Part shown: piece after piece, positions 48,239-58,623 of the stretch
Numbering within the stretch: the first letter of the stretch is position 1
How the letters are laid out: the number at the start of each line of letters is the position of its first letter
The notes under the pieces: generated by a model
The model's input: only the letters and a program-made list of their open reading frames with translations
The model's database searches: none
What the model was told of the DNA's origin: nothing
From: Arachis hypogaea
Lineage: Eukaryota; Streptophyta; Magnoliopsida; Fabales; Fabaceae
DNA: 64,000 nt
Direction: 5' to 3'
Assembly (NCBI RefSeq): GCF_003086295.3
Contig: NC_092040.1
Location: 2,976,001-3,040,000, forward strand
Translations under genes and position numbers: made by a program

Positions 48239-50104
48239 GATATTCCGAAATTGTTGCCCCTCCTCGATTTTAGGCACAGGATCTTATTGGCTTCCTCACT
48301 AACTACTAACTTATAATCTAAGCAACTTTCTTGTGGATTTTCATCCTTGTAGTACAAAATATATATATTTATATTTTTCTGACTTTTCAACTTAAAAATA
48401 CATAAAATTTTAATTAATTAAAAATGTAAAATATATTTTTTATTTTTAAAAACAAGACTTTTAATTTTTTTTTAAAGATTTTATTTAAAGAAAGTATAGA
48501 GAGTCAATGAAATATTTATATAATGTATACAATAGAGGTTTAGGAATGTCGGATTCAGTTAGTGTTACCTTTTCCCATCAGCTTAAACTTTTGGGATGAG
48601 TGGTTTTATGATATGAGATGTTTATTATTCCTACTACTCGGATGATTATTCTTGATAGTATGAGTGATGTTCATTTTTTAACTTATATAACCCATTGTAT
48701 ACATTGTACAAATATTCCATTAGCTTCCTAGCAGGACTCTTTTATTTATTTTCATACTTAAGAAGTAAGAAATATTTTTATATTTTAATTAATTAACATT
48801 TTATTTATTTGTGAGTTAAGAAATCAATGATTTATTTATCTTTTTCACTCTTAACATTTTTTTAGAAGGAGACATGTCAAATGAAAAATTACATAACTTT
48901 GTTTTTCTGAGAGTGTAATTTTGATGTATCAAGGATATAAAATATTTTTTTAATGACTATTAATGCAATAATTGAAAAGAAGTTATTTTTTAATATGATA
49001 ATATGTGATTAGATGTATATAAAATTTATTGATATAGTATATGAGAATTAAATTCTTCTTTTAGTAACCAAAAATATACTAATTATATAATTTAAACTAG
49101 TTTAATTTAATTTATGCTGGAGTAATATTTCTTAAACAAACTAAAAACTAAAACGTGTTCAGATTTATTTATTTTATGTGGATGGGGAGATTAGATTTCA
49201 TTGAATTATTCTAAGAGGAATTCTTAGTTAATTGGAATTGCATCTAAAGAAGGAACTTCTTTCAAAGCTAAAACAATGATTGCGATCAAAGAATCTGGAG
49301 CACTTTTTCTTTGGTCCCCAACTTGTGTTGTGGTGAATCTGATTCTAAGCTGGAATATTATTAAGAGGGAGAATAAGTATGGCAAGTATTGGCAACTTGA
49401 TAGACACGATGTAATATGATTAACAAAAATAAATGGACCAATATCGGTGAAAAAGTGACATTATTATGTTTTACATAACTACTAACCATCTATCATTAAC
49501 AACTAAAGCTACTTTGTTGTTAATATGATTAACAAAAACAAATTCCCCGTTGTGAGCATTGTTAGATATTACGTTTTTTCTTTTACATTCTTTTTAACAA
49601 AAAAAAGTTTTAGAACACCAATCAAGAAGATTAAAATAGTGATTGCTTCAGTTTCTTCGATCCAACACCTAACTCAACCACCATCCGTGTATGGTTTAAA
49701 AGACATGTTTGATTTTGATGGACTGGATGAGGTAACACGTGCTTGACAAATTGCATTTGGTTAATGCTAAACTAAAAATTGAAACTAATCATTATTCTAT
49801 CATTTCTCTTTCTTCGTACGTTACTTATATCTAATTCCTTTATTATTTCTTCCAAAAGTACCAAGAAATTTTCGAAAACATAAATGAACAATTATTGCAA
49901 TAACGAGAGAGAGAATGAAAAAATGCCTCAAATGATATTCAACTATACACTACCGCATAGGACTGTCACACGAAATACAAATAGTTAAGGCATATGATAA
50001 TTGATAAGACTATTACACGAAATTTAAAATGGGAGTTTTATAATCTACCACTACTGAAATATTCTTAATAGGATCTACAACCGAGAAGAGAACACAGTGA
50101 GGAA
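48239..50104. other. AT-rich intergenic DNA between GRP and SKIP31
   Basis: No gene is recognised. The 73-residue frame at 49525-49746 has no family features. The motif AATATGATTAACAAAAA occurs twice (about 49413 and 49520). Confidence 0.45.
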
Positions 50105-52636
50105 TCAGCAAAACCTTAAAGTTGCTTTCAGCTCCTTCTCATCAGCACAATTGTATCCCAGCGAATAAGCTCTTGCTGTTTAAAGATTACAGAGAAGCAA
50201 CATAATGAGATGGATGTGCAAGATTTGATTTGATCATAAAACTGAACAAAGAACAGAAGCCAGAGACAGGGAGAGATGAGTTTACCAAAACGGCCCGACC
50301 CCATAAATGGTTCTGCCTCATCAGTTGCACCACCTTGCTGCAGTTCCTGAAGTTTCGAAAGAACAGAAAGCGTTACGAGGACAAGCTATACTGTGTACAT
50401 GGTTATGTATCAGTATTATAATAGATGCTATTGATAATTAATTTTATGCTATATTAAGTAGACTTAGACCTACAGTATCCGGCTCCATCTCGGACGGTGA
50501 CAGAAATCTATCGAAACAGTGCCCTGATATTGTACAGACCAAAAGCTCATTGGTGGGATCCATGATTACTTCTCTACAAGTCTCATCACAAACTAGAAAA
50601 AGAAAAAGAAACATTGAATTGTTAGATTTAGTCTAAACTAAAGGATTTAAACTTATGCAATGTAAAAATACACTGTAGCATTGTCCATAAAACATGTTTC
50701 ATACCATGAACTTGCCCGGTCTTCTCACAAATAAATACATCTCCGATTTCATAGTAAGAGCATGTTTCCCCAGAACAAGCATGATCAGTTACCACTGCAT
50801 CGCTGAGTCCCTTGCTGCTTTTCCATGATGACACTTGATCAGCTAATGTTTTGTCAAGGATTATTCTGTCGTCCTTCACCTTCACATGTTAAACGAATAC
50901 AATTAGGGGAGGTCACAAACAGTTAAGAGGCACATCTTTTATGGAGGCAAGAAGCATTCACATCAAAACACATTATAGTATTAAGAATTAACAACAAAAT
51001 TACTTTCCAGCCTAGCATTTGCATAATGTTATGAAATCCCAAATCCCTGTTAAGTTTTATATACATACAGAGCAAAATCAAACAGGCATTACAATATAAA
51101 GTTCAGCTTTCCCCTTCATCAAATAGCTTGGACAGCAGGGGAGCACGAACAATGGTACAAGTACCATAACTATTTATCTCCCTAAGATCATTCTCAATAT
51201 ATCAGTAGATATTCCACACTAATGGAGGCTCCCATTACCTGCGAAGGATGAGGGGCTTGACTCCGCTTAGCTGCTTGCATTTGAATGTAATACTCCTTAA
51301 ACTCATTTTGGCAGCTTCTGACAAGTTCAACCATATCCTCTCCATCACGCTGCACAATGATGAGACAAATGAAAGGATCCACAAACACGCATGCACAAAT
51401 AAAATGTATGAATAACTCAACTCAAGCTTCCATGAGAGAAATGATGAAATATGATTATTATAAATACATAAAAAACAAATGTTGAAAAAATAGATATCAA
51501 ACAAAATGGGCGAAATGAGCAATTACCTGAATATATAAATTTTTCCATGGACATTCCCTTAACTTTCTTGTAGGGGGAAGAAGACCCCATCGCATACAGT
51601 ACCTGAATAATTTTTATCATGACAATGGACATAAACATGGTTCATGAAAACCTAATATCACAAATCATATGAAACAAGGAATCATAATCAACATGAACTA
51701 TTGAAGTAAAGGAGAACCCACTCCTAAAACCCAATCTGATAGGAGTTGAGATAGGAGGTGAGAGCCACCACTTCAAATGGCAGTTCATGGTCTCATATCA
51801 CTTCAGCATCAACTACAAGGACGATGCAAAATGAGGAGATATCATGGATTAAGAGCATGTAATCCAAATAAGTCAGCTCATGTCGTCAGATGCTAAATAT
51901 TTAACAACTATCAACAACGCAAGGCTGCAAACTTTGAGATGATGTCATTTACTTACAATCGACGCCACAATGCTTCATCAGATGCTGCATAATTTAGAAA
52001 CCTACAGACCAAGGAACAAGAAATAAGGTCCTGCACCCATCAAAAAACAACAGTAGTTAGCCAATAAACCCTAAACAATCTATATACGTAGAGACCCTAA
52101 AATTCAAGGGTTTTTTCTCCTTCATCTTATTATTATTTTTTCACAAAAATATATAAAGAGGCAACCTCTGAGGACAGGAATTTAAGGATATGGTGAAAGA
52201 GCTCAGGTGGGACTTTGCTGAAAGAACCGGTCTCAATCCTCTTCGGCACCACTACGTTATTCACACTGTAATTCTTCGGCTCCAACAATGAATTTGAACT
52301 TAAACTTTGTTTGGCACCTTCCTTAGAACTCTCCGCCTCCTCTACCCTCTTTCTCTTTGGTTCAGGCTCCTCCGGATTCTCCTCCTCCTGCAACAAAGCA
52401 ACTCAATTAATCCTTCACACCTTAGAATTCGAACAAAATCTGCTAAATACCCAAGCTTTCACCTAAATCCCAATTCAAAACCCTAATCGATCATCTGACA
52501 TGATAATATCACAAATTACCACACAAAAAGGGAACAATTTTACAAACATAGTGAATACCTGGTCAGAGGTTTCGGAGAGAACCTCCGATTCGAGAAAGTG
52601 AGCTAGGGTTTCGTCCTCGTCTTCGGAAATAGTCAT
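50105..52636 (-). CDS. F-box protein SKIP31-like
   Basis: Substrate adaptor of an SCF (SKP1-cullin-F-box) E3 ubiquitin ligase. Nine exons: 52636-52559, 52387-52166, 52030-51957, 51602-51527, 51349-51239, 50879-50705, 50592-50474, 50346-50286, 50175-50105. They give 328 aa in frame, similar to Arabidopsis SKIP31 (about 316). The acidic start [20 protein letters not shown] is followed by a basic nuclear-signal-like PKRKR (36-40). An F-box at about 83-130 reads [20 protein letters not shown] then [20 protein letters not shown]-terminal Cys-rich region, [20 protein letters not shown] ... GQVHVCDETC ... [14 protein letters not shown], probably binds zinc. It ends LKATLRFC. All introns are GT-AG. 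A GTG-initiated longer reading of exon 6 is an artefact. Confidence 0.93.
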
Positions 52637-53301
52637 GGCGTCACGGAAACACAAGTAAAAGGGAATCGATGAGAGATGGAACGGAAACCGGAGAGAAGAT
52701 GAATGAAAGACGGGTCACCGGTCGGAAAACCGGGAGAAATTAGCTCCGGTGGCCGGAATTGTATGGGGGTTAGGTGAAATAAAGAGATGAAGGATTTGAT
52801 GAAGATGGAGAAAGATGAGAAACGGAATGAACGGTTGGATGCGTTTCGGGTCAACCCTACCGGTTTGAAAGCAATCGGGTTTTGTCCGGTTCTCTAGCAT
52901 ATTCGGATATAGACATATATATACATATATATATATTTTTTTTTTGGTCAGATAAGATCTATATTAGATCTAAATCTTATCTGATTTAGATCTTTCTTTA
53001 AAGTTTTTTTTGGACAGTTTCATGGGCCGGGAAACCCCACCCACAACAACAATATGAAATGCCACAAAATATGCAACTACACTACACCAAAAAACATGCA
53101 ATTACATTGGGCTCTTGCCCCGTTTAGTACACCAAAACAAAATATGCAACTACATCAGGTACAATCTAGAGAAAGTTTGGGGTGTTGATGGGCCTCTGAT
53201 CCAACTAAGCCCAATTTAAATTGGGCCATTTTTAAATCCAAACCCAATTCAGTAATTTAGGGGAGTATGGCCTATGGTGTAATCGCAGTAGAAGTTGCAA
53301 G
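52637..53301. promoter_or_regulatory. Divergent promoter region of SKIP31 and SWIB gene
   Basis: The two genes start 665 bp apart on opposite strands. TGGGCC lies at 53189-53194, and a perfect 18-bp palindrome with site II motifs on both arms (GCCCAATTTAAATTGGGC, 53209-53226) sits 76 bases before the SWIB ATG. Site II (TGGGCY) motifs bind TCP factors and mark promoters of growth and organelle-protein genes. A hairpin-like AGATCTAAATC repeat lies near 52945-52995. Confidence 0.6.
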
Positions 53302-54244
53302 ATGAATCGGATGCGCGTGGGGTTCCGTATCTCCTCTGCCGCCGTGGCTGCGGCGGCGGAAAAGGGAGGAGTATGGCGGAGGAGCATGTCGACGGTGTCA
53401 AAGGCGAAAGAAATAATTGAAGGGAAGAAGGGCAAAAATCGCAAAGCTACGAGCGAACTCTGCAACTACCTCGGCATCCCTCATCAGTCTCGTTCAGAGA
53501 TGGCGTTGACCCTCTCTAAGTTCATGAAGCTCTACAATGCCAGGGTTTCCATCTTCAACCCTATTCATATTTATTATCGTGTTATCATTGCAGCGTTTTG
53601 GCTCTCTGTTTCGTTATTTGGGACCTGCATACCAACTGTTTGATAAATGTTCTCACTCAAAGATACCTTAATTTATTACACATTGCTATTTACTTTGTTA
53701 ATTGTGATCTTGAACTTTTTAACTCGATCTAGATTATGCAATACTGCAACCTTTAATTTGGTCAGCCATGATTTAGTCTATGATGATTATGAGATTCTGT
53801 ATGGTGTTTTTATATGCTATTGAAGCCTGGTTCTTGGTCGGTTTGAGCTGTTGATACTACTTTTGAGGTGGTCTTTCGGAGGGAGAACTTAGATAATGGA
53901 TTGCAGTTTGCATATCCTTGTGATTTCTGTAGTGACTTACAGTTGTTTCTTTTCCATCATTTATATCTTCATTTGGATTTTATTGTTGTTATGCCATTGA
54001 CTTTATAATGATATGGGTTGCACTGCAGAGTCCTGGTATTAAGAAAGATGATATCTGGGAGAAGAATTTGAATACTTTGTTACGTGGCAAAACTAGTATT
54101 GGTTTTCCTGAGGTTGCTAGAATTCTGTCTCCAGAATTTGGCCAGCAGGGTGGAATCAGCACCAAGGACAGTAGCATGGATTCTCACACGGACAACACAA
54201 AGGGGAAGGGTTCAAAAAAGAAAGGGAAATCATCAAAGAAGTAG
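53302..54244 (+). CDS. SWIB/MDM2-domain protein with Lys-rich tail
   Basis: Two exons, 53302-53544 and 54029-54244, encode 152 aa. Residues about 49-118 (ATSELCNYLGIPHQSRSEMA ... SPGIKKDDIWEKNLNTLLRG ... IGFPEVARILSPEF) form a SWIB-like fold, a module of chromatin remodelling subunits and of small organelle nucleoid proteins in plants. The N terminus (RISSAAVAAAAEKGGVWRRS) is Arg/Ala-rich without acids early on, consistent with a mitochondrial or plastid transit peptide. The C terminus is KGKGSKKKGKSSKK, likely DNA- or RNA-binding. The phase-0 intron falls after LYNAR, the same domain position as in the next SWIB gene. Arabidopsis has small SWIB proteins of this type. Target compartment is inferred. 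Confidence 0.85.
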
Positions 54245-54589
54245 GTTTTCGCATATCGTTTTTCTGTCCTCTTAGACCCCAAGTTAGATATTAAGAGTTG
54301 TGGTTTCTTAGTTTGCATCACTATCATAAGTAGAAAAATCCAATGACAAAACTAGAGTTTTAACTATTGAAACTAGTTTGGTTGTTCTATATGAGAAAAC
54401 TAGTTTTCCTATTAAGTGTCTTGTCCTTCGAAATAATATTGTGTCTTTCCTGCTGCTCTTTTGGTACGTTCATTAGTCTTAAGCCTGAAAGAGATGGTCT
54501 CTTGCTTAGACATAATTCATACATTGGATATATTTATATTCTAGTATGATAGCGACACAAATATTTGATTACGATCCTATAGTTGTGAG

Positions 54590-55320
54590 CATGGTTCTGA
54601 AAATCACACTGGACCGGCCAATTTCACTTGATTAACCGGGAATCGGTCTTCTGGCCAATTCGGTTGACATGAAAAAGCAAAAAATCAGTGAAAGAACTAT
54701 AGTTGAACTGACGGTTAACTGGTAAATCATGTGAACCGGTTCAGTTTTTTTTAGGGATTTTGGTTTGGTGTTAATCTGTTTAAGACGACACCGTTTTATT
54801 TTTTTTTAAAGAACGGAGTTTTTCTCTCTTTTAACAACCCAATAACTCTAAATTTATGTGAGTTAGTTATTATTAAGAGAAAAAAAATCAGCTGCATGCT
54901 AACTGATGTTGCTAATCCTCATCCTGCAAATTTGTTGATGCAACCAAAGTATATCCAAAATCTAATTAAAATGTAATTTGTGTTGTTATTGGCTATATGT
55001 AATTTGGAACACTTAATGATGATTATAAATTGTGATGAGTAGTATGTTTTGTTTAGTTAAAACTTTTTTTTTTTTGTGATGGAACATGTGTTTATCATTT
55101 TTGTATTCTCTGATTTTTTTAGTTAAAAACTGTGATGTTTGAACTTGTTTGTAAATTTTTAATAATAAATTATAGATAAGTTATTATGTAAAATTGTAAA
55201 ATTTTAATTTTTAATAATTTTATTTTATATTTAGTTAAATCGATTCAGTTCAACTTCAGTTAGATTATTGAATCCACTCTACTGATTTGTTGACTGATTT
55301 GGTTTGGGGTTGTGAGAGAA
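54590..55320. repeat. Degenerate CCGGTT-rich dispersed repeat
   Basis: The block opens GGTTCTGAAAATCACACTGG, ACCGGCCAATTT, contains AACCGGTTCAG and closes GACTGATTTGGTTTGGGG. This wording is typical of a dispersed legume MITE-like repeat, but I could not align clean inverted ends or a duplication. Confidence 0.4.
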
Positions 55321-55635
55321 CGCAATTATAAACTTCAAGTCTTATGTATCATGGATAAAAATTTCTTGGTTTCATCGAAATTGCGCTAGTTTCTGATTTC
55401 GTTCCTAGTTCCTACTTCCTACCCCAAGAGTCCCTATTCTTTCTTTCTTTTTTTGCTGGGCTGATAGCGCTGTTGCACCACAAAATTAAGTTTGATGGTC
55501 TTGATCTTTCATGCAATAGTCCATCATTGCAAGTTTGAATGTAATAAGTCAATGAGTTTTCCCTTGAAGTGGCATTATTGTCCCCCGCCCCTAGAGAGGT
55601 CTCGACTTCTAGCTTCTTCAATACAACCAAAAAAG

Positions 55636-55745
55636 CCAATGAGTCTTAGCTCACATGGCATATTTCTTCCTTTCCACCTCAAAGGTCTAGGGTTCAAATC
55701 TAGAGATTGCAATTGAAGAAAAATGTGGTAAAAATGTGTGAGGAG
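55636..55745 (+). repeat. SINE-like segment
   Basis: An A-box-like TTAGCTCACATGGCA (about 55647) and a B-box-like GGGTTCAAATC (about 55690) have tRNA-like spacing and are followed by an A-rich stretch. A target duplication was not found. Confidence 0.45.
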
Positions 55746-56578
55746 TGAAGTTTGAAAATACTATCACTTGAGATTTTATGAAGAAAAAAGAAGAGTTAGC
55801 AATAACGGTTTTTAAAAATAAATAGCATAGATCAAACAAAATGATAATGCTCTCTAGCAATTATCTTTTGAACTAAACTATTCATTTGCCAAATTGCACT
55901 CACAGTTTCTGAGATTTTTTCCATCTTTTATCTCAATAAAAATATTCATTCGTACAACATTGATTTTAGAGGATGTCATTCCAACATTTTCATACTGTTT
56001 AGACTACCATTGACTTAAACGTCGAAATCTATAAAAGGTTCCCTGAATCCTTCTCTAGCTAACTCCGCACAAGCTTAACCCGTTGTTAACACACACGTGT
56101 ATATGGGGGGAGGGGGTAATGTTATGGTGAAGAGTGAAGATTATAGTTTTTACAATAGAAAAAAGAAAAAAGAATAAAAAAAAATATAGACATAACGTAA
56201 AAACTACCATCTTCACTCTCCACCGAAAAAATTCCCATATAATGTGAAGAAAAATATTCATATTCACACAATAAAAAGAAAGCGGGAAACAGAGAAACTT
56301 GTGAGCCCATCAGCGTCTACCCAAGGCCCGCACGGCCAGCTTCCAATGAAAACATGCCACGTCATCCCTAATTTGAGTCACTTGTACGAAGCATTGAAAA
56401 GTTCCGACCGTGTATCTAGCAAGCTGGAAGAGGAAGAGCGAAAGAGAACCCAAAACCCACACTCTCGTAGTCTCGTTTATTGTGTTCACTCTACACTAGT
56501 TCTACCATTACTCCCTGTTAGGGTTTTTCACTTTTCAAAAATATTCCAACAAAACCAAGGGTTTTTTGCACTGCGATC

Positions 56579-57569
56579 ATGGCACCAGCTAGGGTTTTTG
56601 GCGCTTTCGCCGGAAGAGCGCTCATGGCTGCTGCGGCCAAGGCCGGAGCATCCGCCACGGCCAAGAAGGCGGCGTCCGGTGGAGCTGCCACCGCGACTAA
56701 GGCGGCGAAGAAGGCGCCGAGCAGACCGCGCAACAACGTGGGGATACAGAAGGTAGTGCCGGTGTCTTCCGAGCTCGGAAGCTTCCTCGGTGCTTCGGAG
56801 GTGTCCCGAACTCACGCTGTGAAGAGAGTGTGGGAGTACATCAAGCTGCAGAATCTTCAGGTATCTTCGTTTTTTTTCTTCTTTCTCCTTTTATTTTGTG
56901 GTTCAATAAGGGTGTTTTCATTTGTGATCTTTGTGTTTTTCGTGCTTTTCAGCCATTTTATTCACTGATTCTTTCATTTCCTCGCTTAAAGTTACGGCTT
57001 TTGTTTGATTTTATTACCATTTTTGTTGTAATTACGTTTATTTGTGTTAGTTCTGCTTTGATTTTAGGGTTTGTGTAAATGCATAATAACTCTTAGGCTT
57101 AGCTATGATGTTTTTTGCAATGTGATTCTTCAGTATTGAAAACTTTAGCTTCTTAGGCAAATAGTGATTGCCTTCTTTGTGCTAAGATTTTGGTTTTGAT
57201 GTTTGATCCTTAGCTTTGAGACGGTTTATTCTTTGGTTCGGTTGTGGTGTTAGTGTTGCAAGCTTGAAATAATTGTTCGGATTTTGTTTATTCTGTTTAT
57301 GCTGGCCTGACGGATTTGGTGGAAACTTCTGTTTTAAGAAGTCTTAGATTGGAAGCCTATTCTCTTGTTGTGTGACATTTTTCTGTCTTTTTTGCTGCTG
57401 GCTGGTCTCTGCAATGGCATAACAGGGCTGTGTTCTTTTGCAGAATCCTAGTAATAAGAAGGAGATCTTTTGTGATGACAAGTTGAAGACTATTTTTGAT
57501 GGGAAAGACAAGGTCGGGTTCACAGAGATTGCAAGATTGCTAGCTACCCATTTTGTAAAATCAAGCTAG
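56579..57569 (+). CDS. SWIB/MDM2-domain protein, organelle-type
   Basis: Two exons, 56579-56860 and 57444-57569, encode 135 aa. Residues about 55-131 (GIQKVVPVSSELGSFLGASE ... THAVKRVWEYIKLQNLQNPS ... IFCDDKLKTIFDGKDKVGFT) are a standard SWIB domain. The N-terminal 50 residues are Ala/Lys/Arg-rich without acids (MAPARVFGAFAGRALMAAAA), as in mitochondrial presequences. It resembles the small Arabidopsis SWIB proteins At2g14880 and At4g34290. The intron is phase 0, GT-AG, between QNLQ and NPSNKK. The ATG context (GCGATCATGGC) is good. The first exon is GC-rich compared with its surroundings. Confidence 0.9.
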
Positions 57570-58623
57570 TGATATTCACCTTTGTTGGACTGTTGTTGAG
57601 ATGATGATGATGATGATGGTAACTTGATTTTTAGTACATTAAGTAGGTCTTTTTTTGTGCATGGTTTGTGACCAACCACTAAAGAAACTTGGATTTTGTA
57701 ATTTCAGACAATTGGGTTCCGACGTGATGTTCTTTTGTTTCACGTTTGCTATCTCATTGTTTAAGATTATGCATATATGTGCTTTTTATTTTCTAAGCCA
57801 TGTGTTTTAATCACCTTTTGGTCCGTGATGCTATTTTAAGGATGGTTGTTCACTCAGGTTTCTATTCTAATATCCCTTTTATCTCAAATTCATTTCAATA
57901 TCAATTAAGGTATGCATGCAATAGGTTCGGACAATTCGGGTTACAGAACTATGATTTTGGTTCTTTGTGCAAGAAATAATATTTCTTCCTTTTTTAACTT
58001 TGGGTTACCTAGAACGTCCTCCATGGCATCAAAATGGTGGTAGTACGTCAAATTGAGTAACCTATGTTTCATATTATGTTTAGTTGCAAGATCACAATTT
58101 CCTAAGACTTATTTTTCAGCTTCCCAGTGTGGGATCGGTGTTGATTCACCCCTCCTCATAGTGTCACACTTCGTCATGCATAATGATTTCTAAGAAATCT
58201 AGTGACCAGTTATTTGTAAATTATGAGTTACTCTAAGGCATTGGAAAATAAGAAACTATGTGTATATGTGACTGAGGCACTGTGGACATTGGACAATAAA
58301 CACAGCACCATTTGGAGAACCACATTGAAATATTGAATGCTTTACGAGTAAAAAGAGGTGATTAAATGTTAAACAAGCTTGAATTCAGCCTCCACGTGCG
58401 TAACTAAAGCAGGCAACTATAAGTAACAATATACATTGGCCTAGCACACAAATCACAAATGTTATAAGAGGATCGGAGAACAAAGGAAAGGAACATCTAA
58501 ACATGGATCAAACAAATGAATACGTTCATCATAATGATGATAAAGAGGTCTTCACTATTTTGGCATCCCAATCCCTGATCTACTTTAACCATTTCTGTGA
58601 TGCTTCTGAGAATCAGAATGATC
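57570..58623. other. Convergent 3' region of SWIB and Cir_N genes
   Basis: The two genes face each other tail to tail here, and the 3' UTRs of both must lie in this kilobase. A (GAT)n/(ATG)n run sits at about 57599-57618. The open frame 58503-58736 on the plus strand is antisense to the Cir_N gene. Confidence 0.5.

Larger units (their letters stand above)
54245..56578. other. Intergenic region between the two SWIB genes
   Basis: This holds the 3' end of the first SWIB gene, a degenerate repeat at about 54590-55320, a SINE-like segment at about 55636-55745 and the leader of the second SWIB gene (from about 56400). No other gene is seen; the open frame 56244-56756 is read-through of the leader. 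Confidence 0.5.

Noticed and set aside
56244..56756. 170-residue frame over the start of the second SWIB gene
   Set aside because: Out of frame with the SWIB domain; its RRRRRR tail is the Ala/Lys-rich exon read in another frame.
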